In this document: positions 32,309 through 39,678 of the stretch, piece by piece
Layout: every line of letters starts with the position of its first letter
Numbering within the stretch: the stretch's first letter is position 1
DNA from: Candidatus Enterococcus murrayae
GTDB lineage: Bacteria; Bacillota; Bacilli; Lactobacillales; Enterococcaceae
Reading direction: 5' to 3'
DNA: 39,814 nt
Assembly (NCBI RefSeq): GCF_017315985.1
Contig: NZ_JAFLVR010000067.1
Span: 1-39,814, forward strand
Made by a program: the position numbers and the translations under genes
The notes under the pieces: model-generated
Told to the model about the DNA's origin: nothing
The model's database searches: none
The model's input: only the letters and a program-made list of their open reading frames with translations

Positions 32309-32349
32309 CAAAAGGCGGATTCTATTCAAAAGAAGAGACTCCGCCCTTT
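32309..32349 (-). terminator. Terminator for the minus-strand antitoxin locus
   Basis: AAAGGCGGA pairs with TCCGCCCTTT across about 20 bases. Read on the minus strand it ends in a CTTTTG stretch, and it lies downstream of the broken toxin gene. Confidence 0.6.
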
Positions 32350-32415
32350 GTTTTATTTTGAAATCATTTCTAATTCATTTGCTAGAATATAAGACGCATT
32401 TCAATAGGTGAGAGG

Positions 32416-32648
32416 TTAGTAAATTTCCCGCCGATGTCCAACTTCTAGTGTTAGAACGATGAGTTCGTTGTCGTTGATATTGACAATTACACGATAATTA
32501 CCAATACGGTAGCGCCATTGTCCTGTTCTATTGGCAGACAAACCTTTACTTTTTGATTTGTTTCTGAGCAAAAGAATCAATTTTTTAAATTGTAAAATGT
32601 GGTATGAGTTGCAAAGTGTATTTTTGCTTTTAAGTCATTTAATCCAAT
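32416..32648 (-). pseudogene. Broken RelE/ParE toxin
   Basis: The C-terminal half is well preserved: KGLSANRTGQWRYRIGNYRV and LTLEVGHRREIY, close to GKGLVANRSGEWRYRVGKYR in the intact toxin at 15819. Upstream, a short QFKKL piece is followed by an internal loss of about 15 residues, and the frame to the start codon is broken by stops. The toxin is therefore probably inactive, leaving the antitoxin as an orphan. Confidence 0.82.
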
Positions 32649-32870
32649 CTAGGAAATTAACGAATCCCATGACAATTGTTCTCCACCAGTGGCCAAATAA
32701 GCTTCATATTCTTCTAACGCTGCGTCAGCTACGCGGGCATCATACTTTTCTTCAAGACTGGCGAGGGTCTGTGTACGAATTAGTTCAGATAAGGAAACAT
32801 TTTCAAATTTTGCCATTGCTTGTAGAAATGCTTTATCTTCATTAGGAATCCTTATAGTAATTACAGCCAT
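32649..32870 (-). CDS. Orphan DUF6290-type antitoxin
   Basis: A 73-aa ribbon-helix-helix antitoxin, MAVITIRIPNEDKAFLQAMA and NVSLSELIRTQTLASLEEKY. It resembles the antitoxin at 15592 (MAMITIRVTDEEKEWYQYMA). The start at 32870 follows AGGAGAGGTGG. The toxin gene beyond it is broken, so this may persist as an anti-addiction factor. It could also bind its own or the other module's operator. Confidence 0.83.
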   Translation of the reverse strand: MAVITIRIPNEDKAFLQAMAKFENVSLSELIRTQTLASLEEKYDARVADAALEEYEAYLATGGEQLSWDSLIS

Positions 32871-33106
32871 GTAAACCACCTCTCCTTTTGTAATACCTTT
32901 GTTCTATAATGATATCCTTTTAAAAAAAAGTCAACAATGAGTGTTGTGAGAGCAAATGTTTGTTCTATAATACTCACATTTTGAGGTGTTTTCTTTATTG
33001 GAAATTATTATTTATTGTTTCGACACAATGAATGTAATAAGACCGAGAATTTCTAAACCCATGATATTATGTGTATCATTTTGTAATGAAAGTTTTTCCT
33101 GAAAAA

Positions 33107-33211
33107 GGTTTCGTAGCGCGTAAAAAGAAGCTAAACACCTTATAAAGTGACGAACTTCTGTGTTTTGGTATATAGACAAAGGTTTCAGAGAAGATATTTT
33201 ATGGTTTGACA
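33107..33211 (+). repeat. Dispersed repeat, copy 2
   Basis: The same segment as 22797-22902, from the GCGTAAAAA run to ATGGTTTGACA, in the same orientation with a few substitutions and single-base indels. It lies in the 570-base gap between the orphan antitoxin and the secretion module. I see no gene in that gap. Confidence 0.75.
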
Positions 33212-33377
33212 AAGTATCGTGATTGATTCCGTTTTTAAGCAGAATACAATTCTCTAAAATAGCTGTTTTCAATCGCTATGATGAGTCTTTTTTATTTATC
33301 GTTACAAAAAAGAACTAATTACGAAAATTCGCATAAAAAATTACCGTACAGGGTCTAAAATCAACCTTTTAGGGTAT

Positions 33378-33405
33378 TTGATATTATTTCATTTCTCAAT
33401 ATGAT
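33378..33405 (+). promoter_or_regulatory. Probable promoter of the type VIIb cargo operon
   Basis: TTGATA (33378-33383), 16 bases, TATGAT (33400-33405), 45 bases before the WXG100 start codon. Confidence 0.5.
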
Positions 33406-33449
33406 ATTCTTAGTTAACTAATAATAATGATTACAAGGAGGAACACTAT

Positions 33450-33746
33450 ATGGCAGGAGCAATTACCGTCACACCCGAACAGCTGAAATCACAGGCGAAG
33501 GTTTACCAACAGGCCTCCGCGCAAATTGAGGATGCGATCCGCAAGGTCAATTCCATGAACCAAACGATCTCACAACAGTGGCAAGGGGAAGCATTCCGCG
33601 CTTACTTGGAACAATATAACCAGTTAGAAGGCAACGTGAAACAAATGGAAGAATTGCTGGAAAGTATCCACGGACAATTGAACAAATATGCGGACACTGT
33701 GGCAGAACGTGACCGTCAAGATGCTGGATCATTCGGCTTAAACTAA
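33450..33746 (+). CDS. WXG100-family protein (EsxA-like)
   Basis: A 98-aa helical hairpin protein. MAGAITVTPEQLKSQAKVYQ starts it and the WxG turn appears as QQWQGEAFRAY. WXG100 proteins travel through type VII secretion and often accompany toxin loci. The ATG follows AAGGAGG. It heads a run of secretion-associated genes; no core machinery (EssC, EsaA) is in the window. Confidence 0.92.
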   Translation: MAGAITVTPEQLKSQAKVYQQASAQIEDAIRKVNSMNQTISQQWQGEAFRAYLEQYNQLEGNVKQMEELLESIHGQLNKYADTVAERDRQDAGSFGLN

Positions 33747-33810
33747 TAGAAAAAACAGAGCATCAGTACATCGTGTGCTGGTGCTTTTTTCAAAAGGAGA
33801 AAAGAAGGAA

Positions 33811-34089
33811 ATGGCAGTAAAAAGTAATCTAGGCGTGGCGCAACAACGAGCAAGCGCGCTAAAAAGTGCGGCTGACAGCCTGACCTCTGGCGGTGTAGCG
33901 ACAAGTGATTCGCAAACAACCGTTGCAGGAAATGAATCGGCCCAAAAAGCGGTGAAGTCAACTATCAATGGCGTAAAAAAGGTGATGGCAGCCGTCAACA
34001 GCGCTTCAAGCAATATTAACAGTGTGGCGAAAAACTTTGAAGCGATCGACCAAGCAGGAAAAGAACTATTTACAAGGAAGAAAATCTAA
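33811..34089 (+). CDS. LXG-associated helper, SACOL2603/TIGR04197-type (Lap1-like)
   Basis: A 92-aa helical protein, MAVKSNLGVAQQRASALKSA, then NESAQKAVKSTINGVKKVMA and SNINSVAKNFEAIDQAGKEL. This matches the family placed beside LXG toxins and shown in streptococci to be needed for their export. The start at 33811 follows AAGGAGAAAAGAAGGA. It overlaps the next gene by one base. Confidence 0.83.
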   Translation: MAVKSNLGVAQQRASALKSAADSLTSGGVATSDSQTTVAGNESAQKAVKSTINGVKKVMAAVNSASSNINSVAKNFEAIDQAGKELFTRKKI

Positions 34090-34448
34090 TGAATGAACAA
34101 CGCTTAGACGAGATTAAACGTGAACAAAAAAGCCTCACGAAAAAGCAAGAAGAGCTGTATGAACGCCAACGCTCAGTAGATCGCTTGAATGATGGTATAG
34201 GTACGTATTTCCGGCAGACGCAACAACTACTACAAAAGACAAGGGAGACCTTCCGAAAGAACGATGGCGGTCGTGATTTCGATGAATTGTATTCTTTCTT
34301 TTCCCGTGATGCTGGAAAAACAATGGAAGCACTAGGAGAAGAAAAACGAGAAATCAAACGGACGCAACAATTGCTGGAAGAGCAAGAACAAACATTGATC
34401 AAAGAGAAAAAGATGATCCATAGCAAGGAGAAACCCAATGAACATTGA
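34089..34448 (+). CDS. LXG-associated helper, DUF3958-like (Lap2-like)
   Basis: A 119-aa, highly charged coiled-coil protein: MNEQRLDEIKREQKSLTKKQ, a middle FFSRDAGKTMEALGEEKREI, and a Lys/Glu-rich end. Size, position and coiled-coil nature match the DUF3958 targeting partner of LXG toxins. It overlaps the toxin gene by 11 bases, which suggests tight coupling. Confidence 0.78.
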   Translation: MNEQRLDEIKREQKSLTKKQEELYERQRSVDRLNDGIGTYFRQTQQLLQKTRETFRKNDGGRDFDELYSFFSRDAGKTMEALGEEKREIKRTQQLLEEQEQTLIKEKKMIHSKEKPNEH

Positions 34449-36096
34449 TATGTATGTCAGCAGTTCGCGAGCACAGGCGAGCAGTGTAAAAGCGATGTGT
34501 CAAAAACAAATCCAAGGCTACCGACAGCTGCAACAGGCAATTAATCAATTTGTCATGAGCAGTGGCGAATTGCAGGGGAAAACATATGATTCAGCGAAGC
34601 AATATTTCTCAGCTGTCTTATCCCCTTTAGCCAAAGGCGGGATGCTTTTAGCGGAGGCAACCGCAAAAGCGTGTCAGAAGTTTCCAGATGACTATCAATC
34701 GCAAGTTGATAGTGGGGACTTGAAATCATCCGAGTTGGAAGAACAGATTCAACAGTATAAAAAAGGGATTGATACAGCGAATTCCATTATGAAAGATATT
34801 TCAAGCAGTTCTTTGCCAGAGCCCGCGAAAAAAATAGTATTGAAGTCAATCAAGAACGTCAAAGAAGGGCAAGAAAAAGCAAAGAAGAAATTAGACAAGA
34901 AATTGAAAAAACTGAAAGCATTTCATGCTTCTTCACCATCAATCTTTTCAGAGATCGCTGCACTAGAATCAGCAGTGAATACGGGAGCAGCCCAAGCAGC
35001 TACTTGTTGGAATGGGAGTAGCGGAACGTTTAGCATGCCTAATGATATGTCATGGACTGAAACGATTGAGAATAAGGCATTCGAAAAAAAATATGCAATA
35101 GAACGCCCGAAAGAAATGTCAGATAAAGAATATCAAGTCTATCTAACGAAACTACGTGCTCAAGAAAAAGATTTACGAGTAGAAGACGGTTGGGATAAGT
35201 CAGCGATCAAGGAGTACTTCAAGGCAGCAAATCACCAAACAAGAAACCTAACCGCAGCAGAAGCGATGAAAAAGGTAGTGGAGTTGTATGGTCAGACGCG
35301 ATTAGTTGGCTCGGAATTGTACACAAATATGTATAAAGCATGTAGCTATTCTGATCAAGGCAAAATAGATATGGTACTGAAACAGTTAGGTGCGGTAATA
35401 GATAAAAATGGGATGTTACAATTGACAGGTAGCCATAAATTTGATAAATACATGGCTCCTCACGATGAATTTTTAGCTATATGGGCAAAAACAGTTCAAG
35501 GGGCTTATAAAGGCAGAGATTTAACAGACGACAGAGTTCATCAGCTTAGAATGTATATTGATCGAAATAACATAAACTATGTTCGTGAAACATTCGGAAA
35601 AGGCGTTTCTGATGAAGTCGCACTTAAACGATACTCCGAAGCAAAACATCCTTTAGGATTTGGCGGGAAGTTGACAAAAGAACCTGCGCGTCTTCATAAT
35701 AAATTACCCAAAACTTCTAACTATGACGAATTTATAGCAGGAAAAGAAAATAAGAAACGAGTGGTAAACAATGAGTTTCATTCAGAGTTTATTATCGATC
35801 CAGACGGTAATTTTGTTAGTCAATGGAATGTCTTGATAGAAAGACCTGATGGAACCATTGAAAGTGATCCAGACCAATATAATTATACGGATGAGTTTAG
35901 AAAGCAGGTTTTGAATGGAGAGTCATTTAATTACGCTAAAAATAAGGGTAATAGCCACAAAGAATTAGATAGTAATCCTCCAGGTAACTACGATCATAGT
36001 GTTCGAGAGAAAGCGAAAAAAGGATGGAGAAGCCCAAATGAAAGAGAATTTAACTATTCGAAAGACAAAAAAAGTATGGATTCATACTCTGAATAG
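34438..36096 (+). CDS. LXG-domain polymorphic toxin of the type VIIb system, DUF3114-like C-terminus
   Basis: A 552-aa effector. The N-terminal LXG domain (about residues 1-190) opens with MNIDMYVSSSRAQASSVKAM and includes ELQGKTYDSAKQYF, the L-x-G turn. A linker leads to a C-terminal domain (about 270-540) with RVHQLRMYIDRNNINYVRET, ARLHNKLPKTSNYDEF, NEFHSEFIIDPDGNFVSQWN and KGWRSPNEREF. I believe this resembles DUF3114, whose activity is unknown to me. His, Asp and Arg residues are abundant, which suggests an enzyme. The ATG overlaps the preceding gene. The next two genes encode lipoproteins that are the likely immunity proteins. Confidence 0.88.
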   Translation: MNIDMYVSSSRAQASSVKAMCQKQIQGYRQLQQAINQFVMSSGELQGKTYDSAKQYFSAVLSPLAKGGMLLAEATAKACQKFPDDYQSQVDSGDLKSSELEEQIQQYKKGIDTANSIMKDISSSSLPEPAKKIVLKSIKNVKEGQEKAKKKLDKKLKKLKAFHASSPSIFSEIAALESAVNTGAAQAATCWNGSSGTFSMPNDMSWTETIENKAFEKKYAIERPKEMSDKEYQVYLTKLRAQEKDLRVEDGWDKSAIKEYFKAANHQTRNLTAAEAMKKVVELYGQTRLVGSELYTNMYKACSYSDQGKIDMVLKQLGAVIDKNGMLQLTGSHKFDKYMAPHDEFLAIWAKTVQGAYKGRDLTDDRVHQLRMYIDRNNINYVRETFGKGVSDEVALKRYSEAKHPLGFGGKLTKEPARLHNKLPKTSNYDEFIAGKENKKRVVNNEFHSEFIIDPDGNFVSQWNVLIERPDGTIESDPDQYNYTDEFRKQVLNGESFNYAKNKGNSHKELDSNPPGNYDHSVREKAKKGWRSPNEREFNYSKDKKSMDSYSE

Positions 36097-36505
36097 GACA
36101 AGTATTGTATTTGTAATTGCGGTACTTTTATTTCTTGCATTTTCGGGTTGCGCAAAAACTGAATTAACTGAGAAAAAATTGCTACTTATAAAATATGGAA
36201 TGACTGAAAAGCAGGTAAAATCAAATTTAGGAAATCCTCAAAAAATAGTAACTGATTCTGTTGAAGTAAGAAAATTAGATCAAGACTTTTCGGAGCATTC
36301 AAGTGATAGATTAATAGGGAAAGATCCCGATCTTTTTACTAAATTTTTAGATGGAAAACAAGAATTAAAAAAAATAGATAAGAAGTTAGAAAATTCTAGT
36401 TCTCTGACGGCATATCAGTATCCCTACAAAAATGAATTTGAAGAAGAAGCGATATGGACAATTTATTTTGATAAGAATAGGGTAATTTGGATGTCATTTC
36501 CTTAA
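36038..36505 (+). CDS. Lipoprotein, probable immunity protein 1 (SmpA/BamE-like fold)
   Basis: A 155-aa lipoprotein. A signal segment (TSIVFVIAVLLFLAFSGC) ends at a lipobox Cys. The mature part has KYGMTEKQVKSNLGNPQK, a SmpA/BamE-like motif, then SEHSSDR and a C-terminal RVIWMSFP. The start at 36038 lies inside the end of the toxin gene, after GGAG; the two overlap by 59 bases, a strong sign of linked function. A membrane-anchored antidote implies that the toxin acts at or outside the membrane. Confidence 0.8.
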   Translation: MKENLTIRKTKKVWIHTLNRTSIVFVIAVLLFLAFSGCAKTELTEKKLLLIKYGMTEKQVKSNLGNPQKIVTDSVEVRKLDQDFSEHSSDRLIGKDPDLFTKFLDGKQELKKIDKKLENSSSLTAYQYPYKNEFEEEAIWTIYFDKNRVIWMSFP

Positions 36506-36631
36506 TTTAGAGAAAAGATAGTAATGGCATTGTGTAGCTAAACGCTATGCTAAGTTAGAAATTACTCGTTAAGAAACTCGTCACATTAATGAATTTTTTC
36601 AGTATTCTGATAAATAAAAGGGGAATTATTA

Positions 36632-36736
36632 TTGAAAGAAATTCTTGAAAACAGGAAACAAGATATAAAGGAATACACATGGGAAAAGGCAGATAATATT
36701 GATGATGGATATTCTAAAAAGAAACCAGACAAATAA
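36632..36736 (+). pseudogene. Short frame, possible toxin-tail remnant
   Basis: A TTG with AAAGGGG upstream opens a 34-codon frame, KEILENRKQDIKEYTWEKAD then NIDDGYSKKKPDK. It has no match I recognise. In polymorphic toxin loci, leftover toxin C-termini often precede their immunity genes, and this one overlaps the second lipoprotein. This is inference. Confidence 0.35.
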
Positions 36737-37154
36737 AAAAAATCTGTTTTTGTACCTGATAGCCTTACTACTTTTTATCAGTTCTTGTTCCTCTAACAAA
36801 GAATTAATACTGAGTGATTTTAAAGAAAATATTGTTGCTGGTTTATCTCAGGAACAGGTAAAGAAAGTACTTGGAGAACCTCAAAATAGTGAAACAGAAT
36901 ATGAAAAAGTTATTCAAAAATGGGATTATGATTCAGAACACTCAAGTGATAGATGGCCCGAGAGTTATTACGATAGATTCTGGGGAGGTAAAAAAAAGGA
37001 ACAATACTTCTTTGACAAAACAGATCAAACTACTGGGTGGTCGTATTTTGAATATGATTATAGAAATAAGAGCTATGAAAATCCTAAGGCACAGATCAGA
37101 CAATTTCGCATTTACTTTGTAGATAATGAAGTGGTTTGGATGTCCTTTCCATAA
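36702..37154 (+). CDS. Lipoprotein, probable immunity protein 2 (paralogue)
   Basis: A 150-aa lipoprotein, paralogue of the one at 36038. It has a signal (NLFLYLIALLLFISSC, lipobox Cys), GLSQEQVKKVLGEPQ, SEHSSDR and a C-terminal EVVWMSFP. The middle differs (a DRFWGGKKKEQYF insertion). ATG 36702 or 36705 starts it; the ribosome site is weak. Two related immunity genes suggest protection against related toxins. Confidence 0.8.
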   Translation: MMDILKRNQTNKKNLFLYLIALLLFISSCSSNKELILSDFKENIVAGLSQEQVKKVLGEPQNSETEYEKVIQKWDYDSEHSSDRWPESYYDRFWGGKKKEQYFFDKTDQTTGWSYFEYDYRNKSYENPKAQIRQFRIYFVDNEVVWMSFP

Positions 37155-37247
37155 TTTAGAACAGAGAATAAATACTAGCGTTGGTCGTCTGTGATAGTAA
37201 AAATAAGATTAGCACCTTAAATCTTTTGGATTAAGGAGAATTTTCAT

Positions 37248-37850
37248 ATGCTAGAAAATAAATTAGGCATAACAGATCAAATTGAATTAGCTAAAGCAGA
37301 AGAAAAGTTGAGTAAACAAAAAGCAAAGGAATTATTTGAGTCAGGAAAAATAAATGATTTAGAAGCTGGATCATTTTTAGGATTATCTGAAATTCATAAT
37401 TATCTGTACGGCGATATTTACTTCTTTGCTGGCAAAGTTAGAGATGTGAATATTGCAAAAGGAAACTTCCGATTTGCTCCAGTAATGTACTTAAAAACTG
37501 CATTAGAGAATATAGATACTATGACCCAAAAGACTTTTGAAGAGATTGTAGGAAAATATGTCGAGATGAATGTTGCTCATCCATTCCGTGAGGGAAATGG
37601 ACGCAGTATGCGGATATGGCTGGATTCAATTTTGAAAAAAGAGTTAGAAAAAGTTGTTGATTGGAGCTTGATTGATAAGGGGACCTATTTTTCGGCAATG
37701 GAACGTAGTCCGGTAAATGATCTTGAGATTCGATATTTATTGAAGGAAGCATTGACTGATAAAGTGGATGATCGAGAGATTTTTATGAAAGGTATTGATA
37801 TGAGTTACTTTTATGAAGGGTATACGGAGTATCGAATTGAAGATTTATAA
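37248..37850 (+). CDS. Fic-domain protein with C-terminal inhibitory motif (class III-like)
   Basis: A 200-aa Fic protein. The catalytic loop [12 protein letters not shown] (residues 111-122) is complete, with the general-base His and the ATP-binding GNGR. The beta-hairpin flap [12 protein letters not shown] is also present. Near the C-terminus S186-YFY-E190-G191 fits the (S/T)xxxE(G/N) inhibitory motif known from class III Fic proteins, so it should be self-inhibited as a monomer or oligomer. It would transfer AMP or another nucleotide to a protein target. The ATG follows AAGGAG. No separate antitoxin is needed. Confidence 0.9.
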   Translation: MLENKLGITDQIELAKAEEKLSKQKAKELFESGKINDLEAGSFLGLSEIHNYLYGDIYFFAGKVRDVNIAKGNFRFAPVMYLKTALENIDTMTQKTFEEIVGKYVEMNVAHPFREGNGRSMRIWLDSILKKELEKVVDWSLIDKGTYFSAMERSPVNDLEIRYLLKEALTDKVDDREIFMKGIDMSYFYEGYTEYRIEDL

Positions 37851-37999
37851 AATAAAAATCATTTTTATATAGCGCCAGTTATTTAGGTGTTCCACAATAA
37901 TGTAACATTTGATAAAATAATATTATTAAAAAAGCTATTTGTAGTTGGGAGTTTTTTAAGATATTTAAAACTTAAATTGTATAAATAAGGAGAATAAAC

Positions 38000-38623
38000 T
38001 TGGGTAAGATCGAAAAATGGATATTATTTGCTGTAGGAAATTTTCCAATCTATATATTTATCTTTATTCAAAATTTCGATTTTAGTTTTTTTTGTAAAGC
38101 TTGCAAATGGATGACGAATTCTGGATATAGATCAAAAGTATCAATACCTAAATATGTATTGAATAACTCTTTGCCTTTTCTTTGTATTCTATTACTAGCT
38201 GGTTCAATTATTTTGTTTAAAATTTTTATTAAAGGGCAAAAGACTAAAGGGAATCATCGTTTAAAAATTAAAAAAGCAAGTTCAATAAACGAAAATTATT
38301 TAGAAATGCTTAATTCATATATTTTACCTATTTTGGTTACTAGCTTTAGCAATTTGAACGCAACCCTCTCTTTTTTAGTTGTATTATTATTGAACGGCTA
38401 CCTTTATACAAAGACAGAACTTTATCATAGTAATTTATTTCTTGCTTTGCGTGGGTATAATCTTTTTAATGTTGAGGGAATTCGAGGAAATGATTCTTTT
38501 ACCGAAGAAGTTGAGGGAGTTCTATTATCCAAGAAAAGAATCAAAAAAGACGAAACCATTAAGATAATTTATTTAAATAGCACTAGTAGTAGTGCAATGA
38601 CATTTATGGAGGTAGACGATTGA
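38000..38623 (+). CDS. kwaA: Kiwa system membrane protein KwaA
   Basis: A 207-aa membrane protein. Four likely helices: WILFAVGNFPIYIFIFI, SLPFLCILLLAGSIILFKIF, and two in LEMLNSYILPILVTSFSNLN and SFLVVLLLNGYLYT, followed by a cytoplasmic C-terminal domain. A TTG start at 38000 follows AAGGAG. Size, topology and linkage to a DUF4868 gene by a 4-base overlap identify KwaA. In described systems KwaA senses membrane events at phage attachment. Confidence 0.82.
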   Translation: MGKIEKWILFAVGNFPIYIFIFIQNFDFSFFCKACKWMTNSGYRSKVSIPKYVLNNSLPFLCILLLAGSIILFKIFIKGQKTKGNHRLKIKKASSINENYLEMLNSYILPILVTSFSNLNATLSFLVVLLLNGYLYTKTELYHSNLFLALRGYNLFNVEGIRGNDSFTEEVEGVLLSKKRIKKDETIKIIYLNSTSSSAMTFMEVDD

Positions 38624-39567
38624 GTACGTTAGAAAGAATTCTTAAAATTGTAAATTTAGATTGGAAAGAATTATGTGTTCGGCACTATTTCACATATAAG
38701 AATGACATTAGCTATGAATTACACAAGATTTCCATGGGAAACGAAAAGGATAGTATATCTTATGAGAATTATCAGCATATAGTATCTTTAGCTAATAAAC
38801 TGATTAATGATGAAAAAAAAAGTATACTTGACTATAAAGAAGCAGATGATCGTGTAAGTAGTATTTATACTTGGGAAAAAGCTGATTTAGAAGTTCCGCC
38901 GATAAAGGAAATTATTCCTCAAGTTTTTTCTGATCAAACTGAAGATGTAAAAAGAGGAAATTATTCTAATTTTGATTTTCATATTACGGTTGTGGATCAT
39001 GAGGAGGCGACTATTATATTCTTCAAAAAGGTTCATCCAGCTAGTATTGTTAAACCAGAAGGTGCTGTAATTTTTAAGGATAAATCATTTGTAAGACCAA
39101 AGAAACAGTATTTTAGAGTCCCAAAAGGATTTGATTTTTTTGTGTACAAAGGTACTTTGTATATTAATAATAGCGAAATATTTGAAAAGGCATTTGCAAT
39201 AACAGATTATTTGATGAGTTCTGTTCAAAACCACATAGATCATCTAGTAGCTCAAGAATTCTTATCTAGTGATAGCCAAATAGTTGTTAAGGATTTTTGT
39301 CAAAATTTTGAAAAGTTTAGAAAAAGTTTTACTCGAAGTATTGCTTCAATGCGACATAAAGAATCTAAATATTCTAGAGATATAATTTTAAATGAAGCTG
39401 CAACGAATCCCAACTACAAAGATATATTCAAATTTGACAGAAATGGAGCCATTCAGGTTAATAATAAAGAAGAGTTCAAAACTTTTTTGAGTTTTTTGAA
39501 TGATGATATTTTGAAAAGTGGTTTAGGTGATGAATACGAGGTTTTAGCTAAAAATCGAATCAAATAA
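38620..39567 (+). CDS. kwaB: Kiwa system protein KwaB (DUF4868)
   Basis: A 315-aa soluble protein with the DUF4868 pattern: FRVPKGFDFFVYKGTLYINN, EIFEKAFAITDYLMSS and a helical C-terminus with FRKSFTRSIASMRHKE. It has the expected length. The TTG start overlaps the kwaA stop, with GGAGGT seven bases upstream. With KwaA it forms the Kiwa anti-phage system, in which KwaB binds DNA and stops phage replication and late transcription according to published work. The gene is intact. Confidence 0.85.
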   Translation: MSTLERILKIVNLDWKELCVRHYFTYKNDISYELHKISMGNEKDSISYENYQHIVSLANKLINDEKKSILDYKEADDRVSSIYTWEKADLEVPPIKEIIPQVFSDQTEDVKRGNYSNFDFHITVVDHEEATIIFFKKVHPASIVKPEGAVIFKDKSFVRPKKQYFRVPKGFDFFVYKGTLYINNSEIFEKAFAITDYLMSSVQNHIDHLVAQEFLSSDSQIVVKDFCQNFEKFRKSFTRSIASMRHKESKYSRDIILNEAATNPNYKDIFKFDRNGAIQVNNKEEFKTFLSFLNDDILKSGLGDEYEVLAKNRIK

Positions 39568-39628
39568 AATTGTTAATATTAAAAATCACAGATTTCCTCG
39601 TCTTTCATGTAAGAAATGATTTTGAAGC

Positions 39629-39672
39629 CATGAAGAACCTCCTCTAGCAAAACTTAGAGGAGGTTCTTCATG
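39629..39672. terminator. Perfect 18-bp stem terminator
   Basis: CATGAAGAACCTCCTCTA pairs without mismatch with TAGAGGAGGTTCTTCATG over an 8-base loop, followed by TTTGTTTT. It can end kwaAB and also the minus-strand frame at the right edge. Confidence 0.8.
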
Positions 39673-39678
39673 TTTGTT

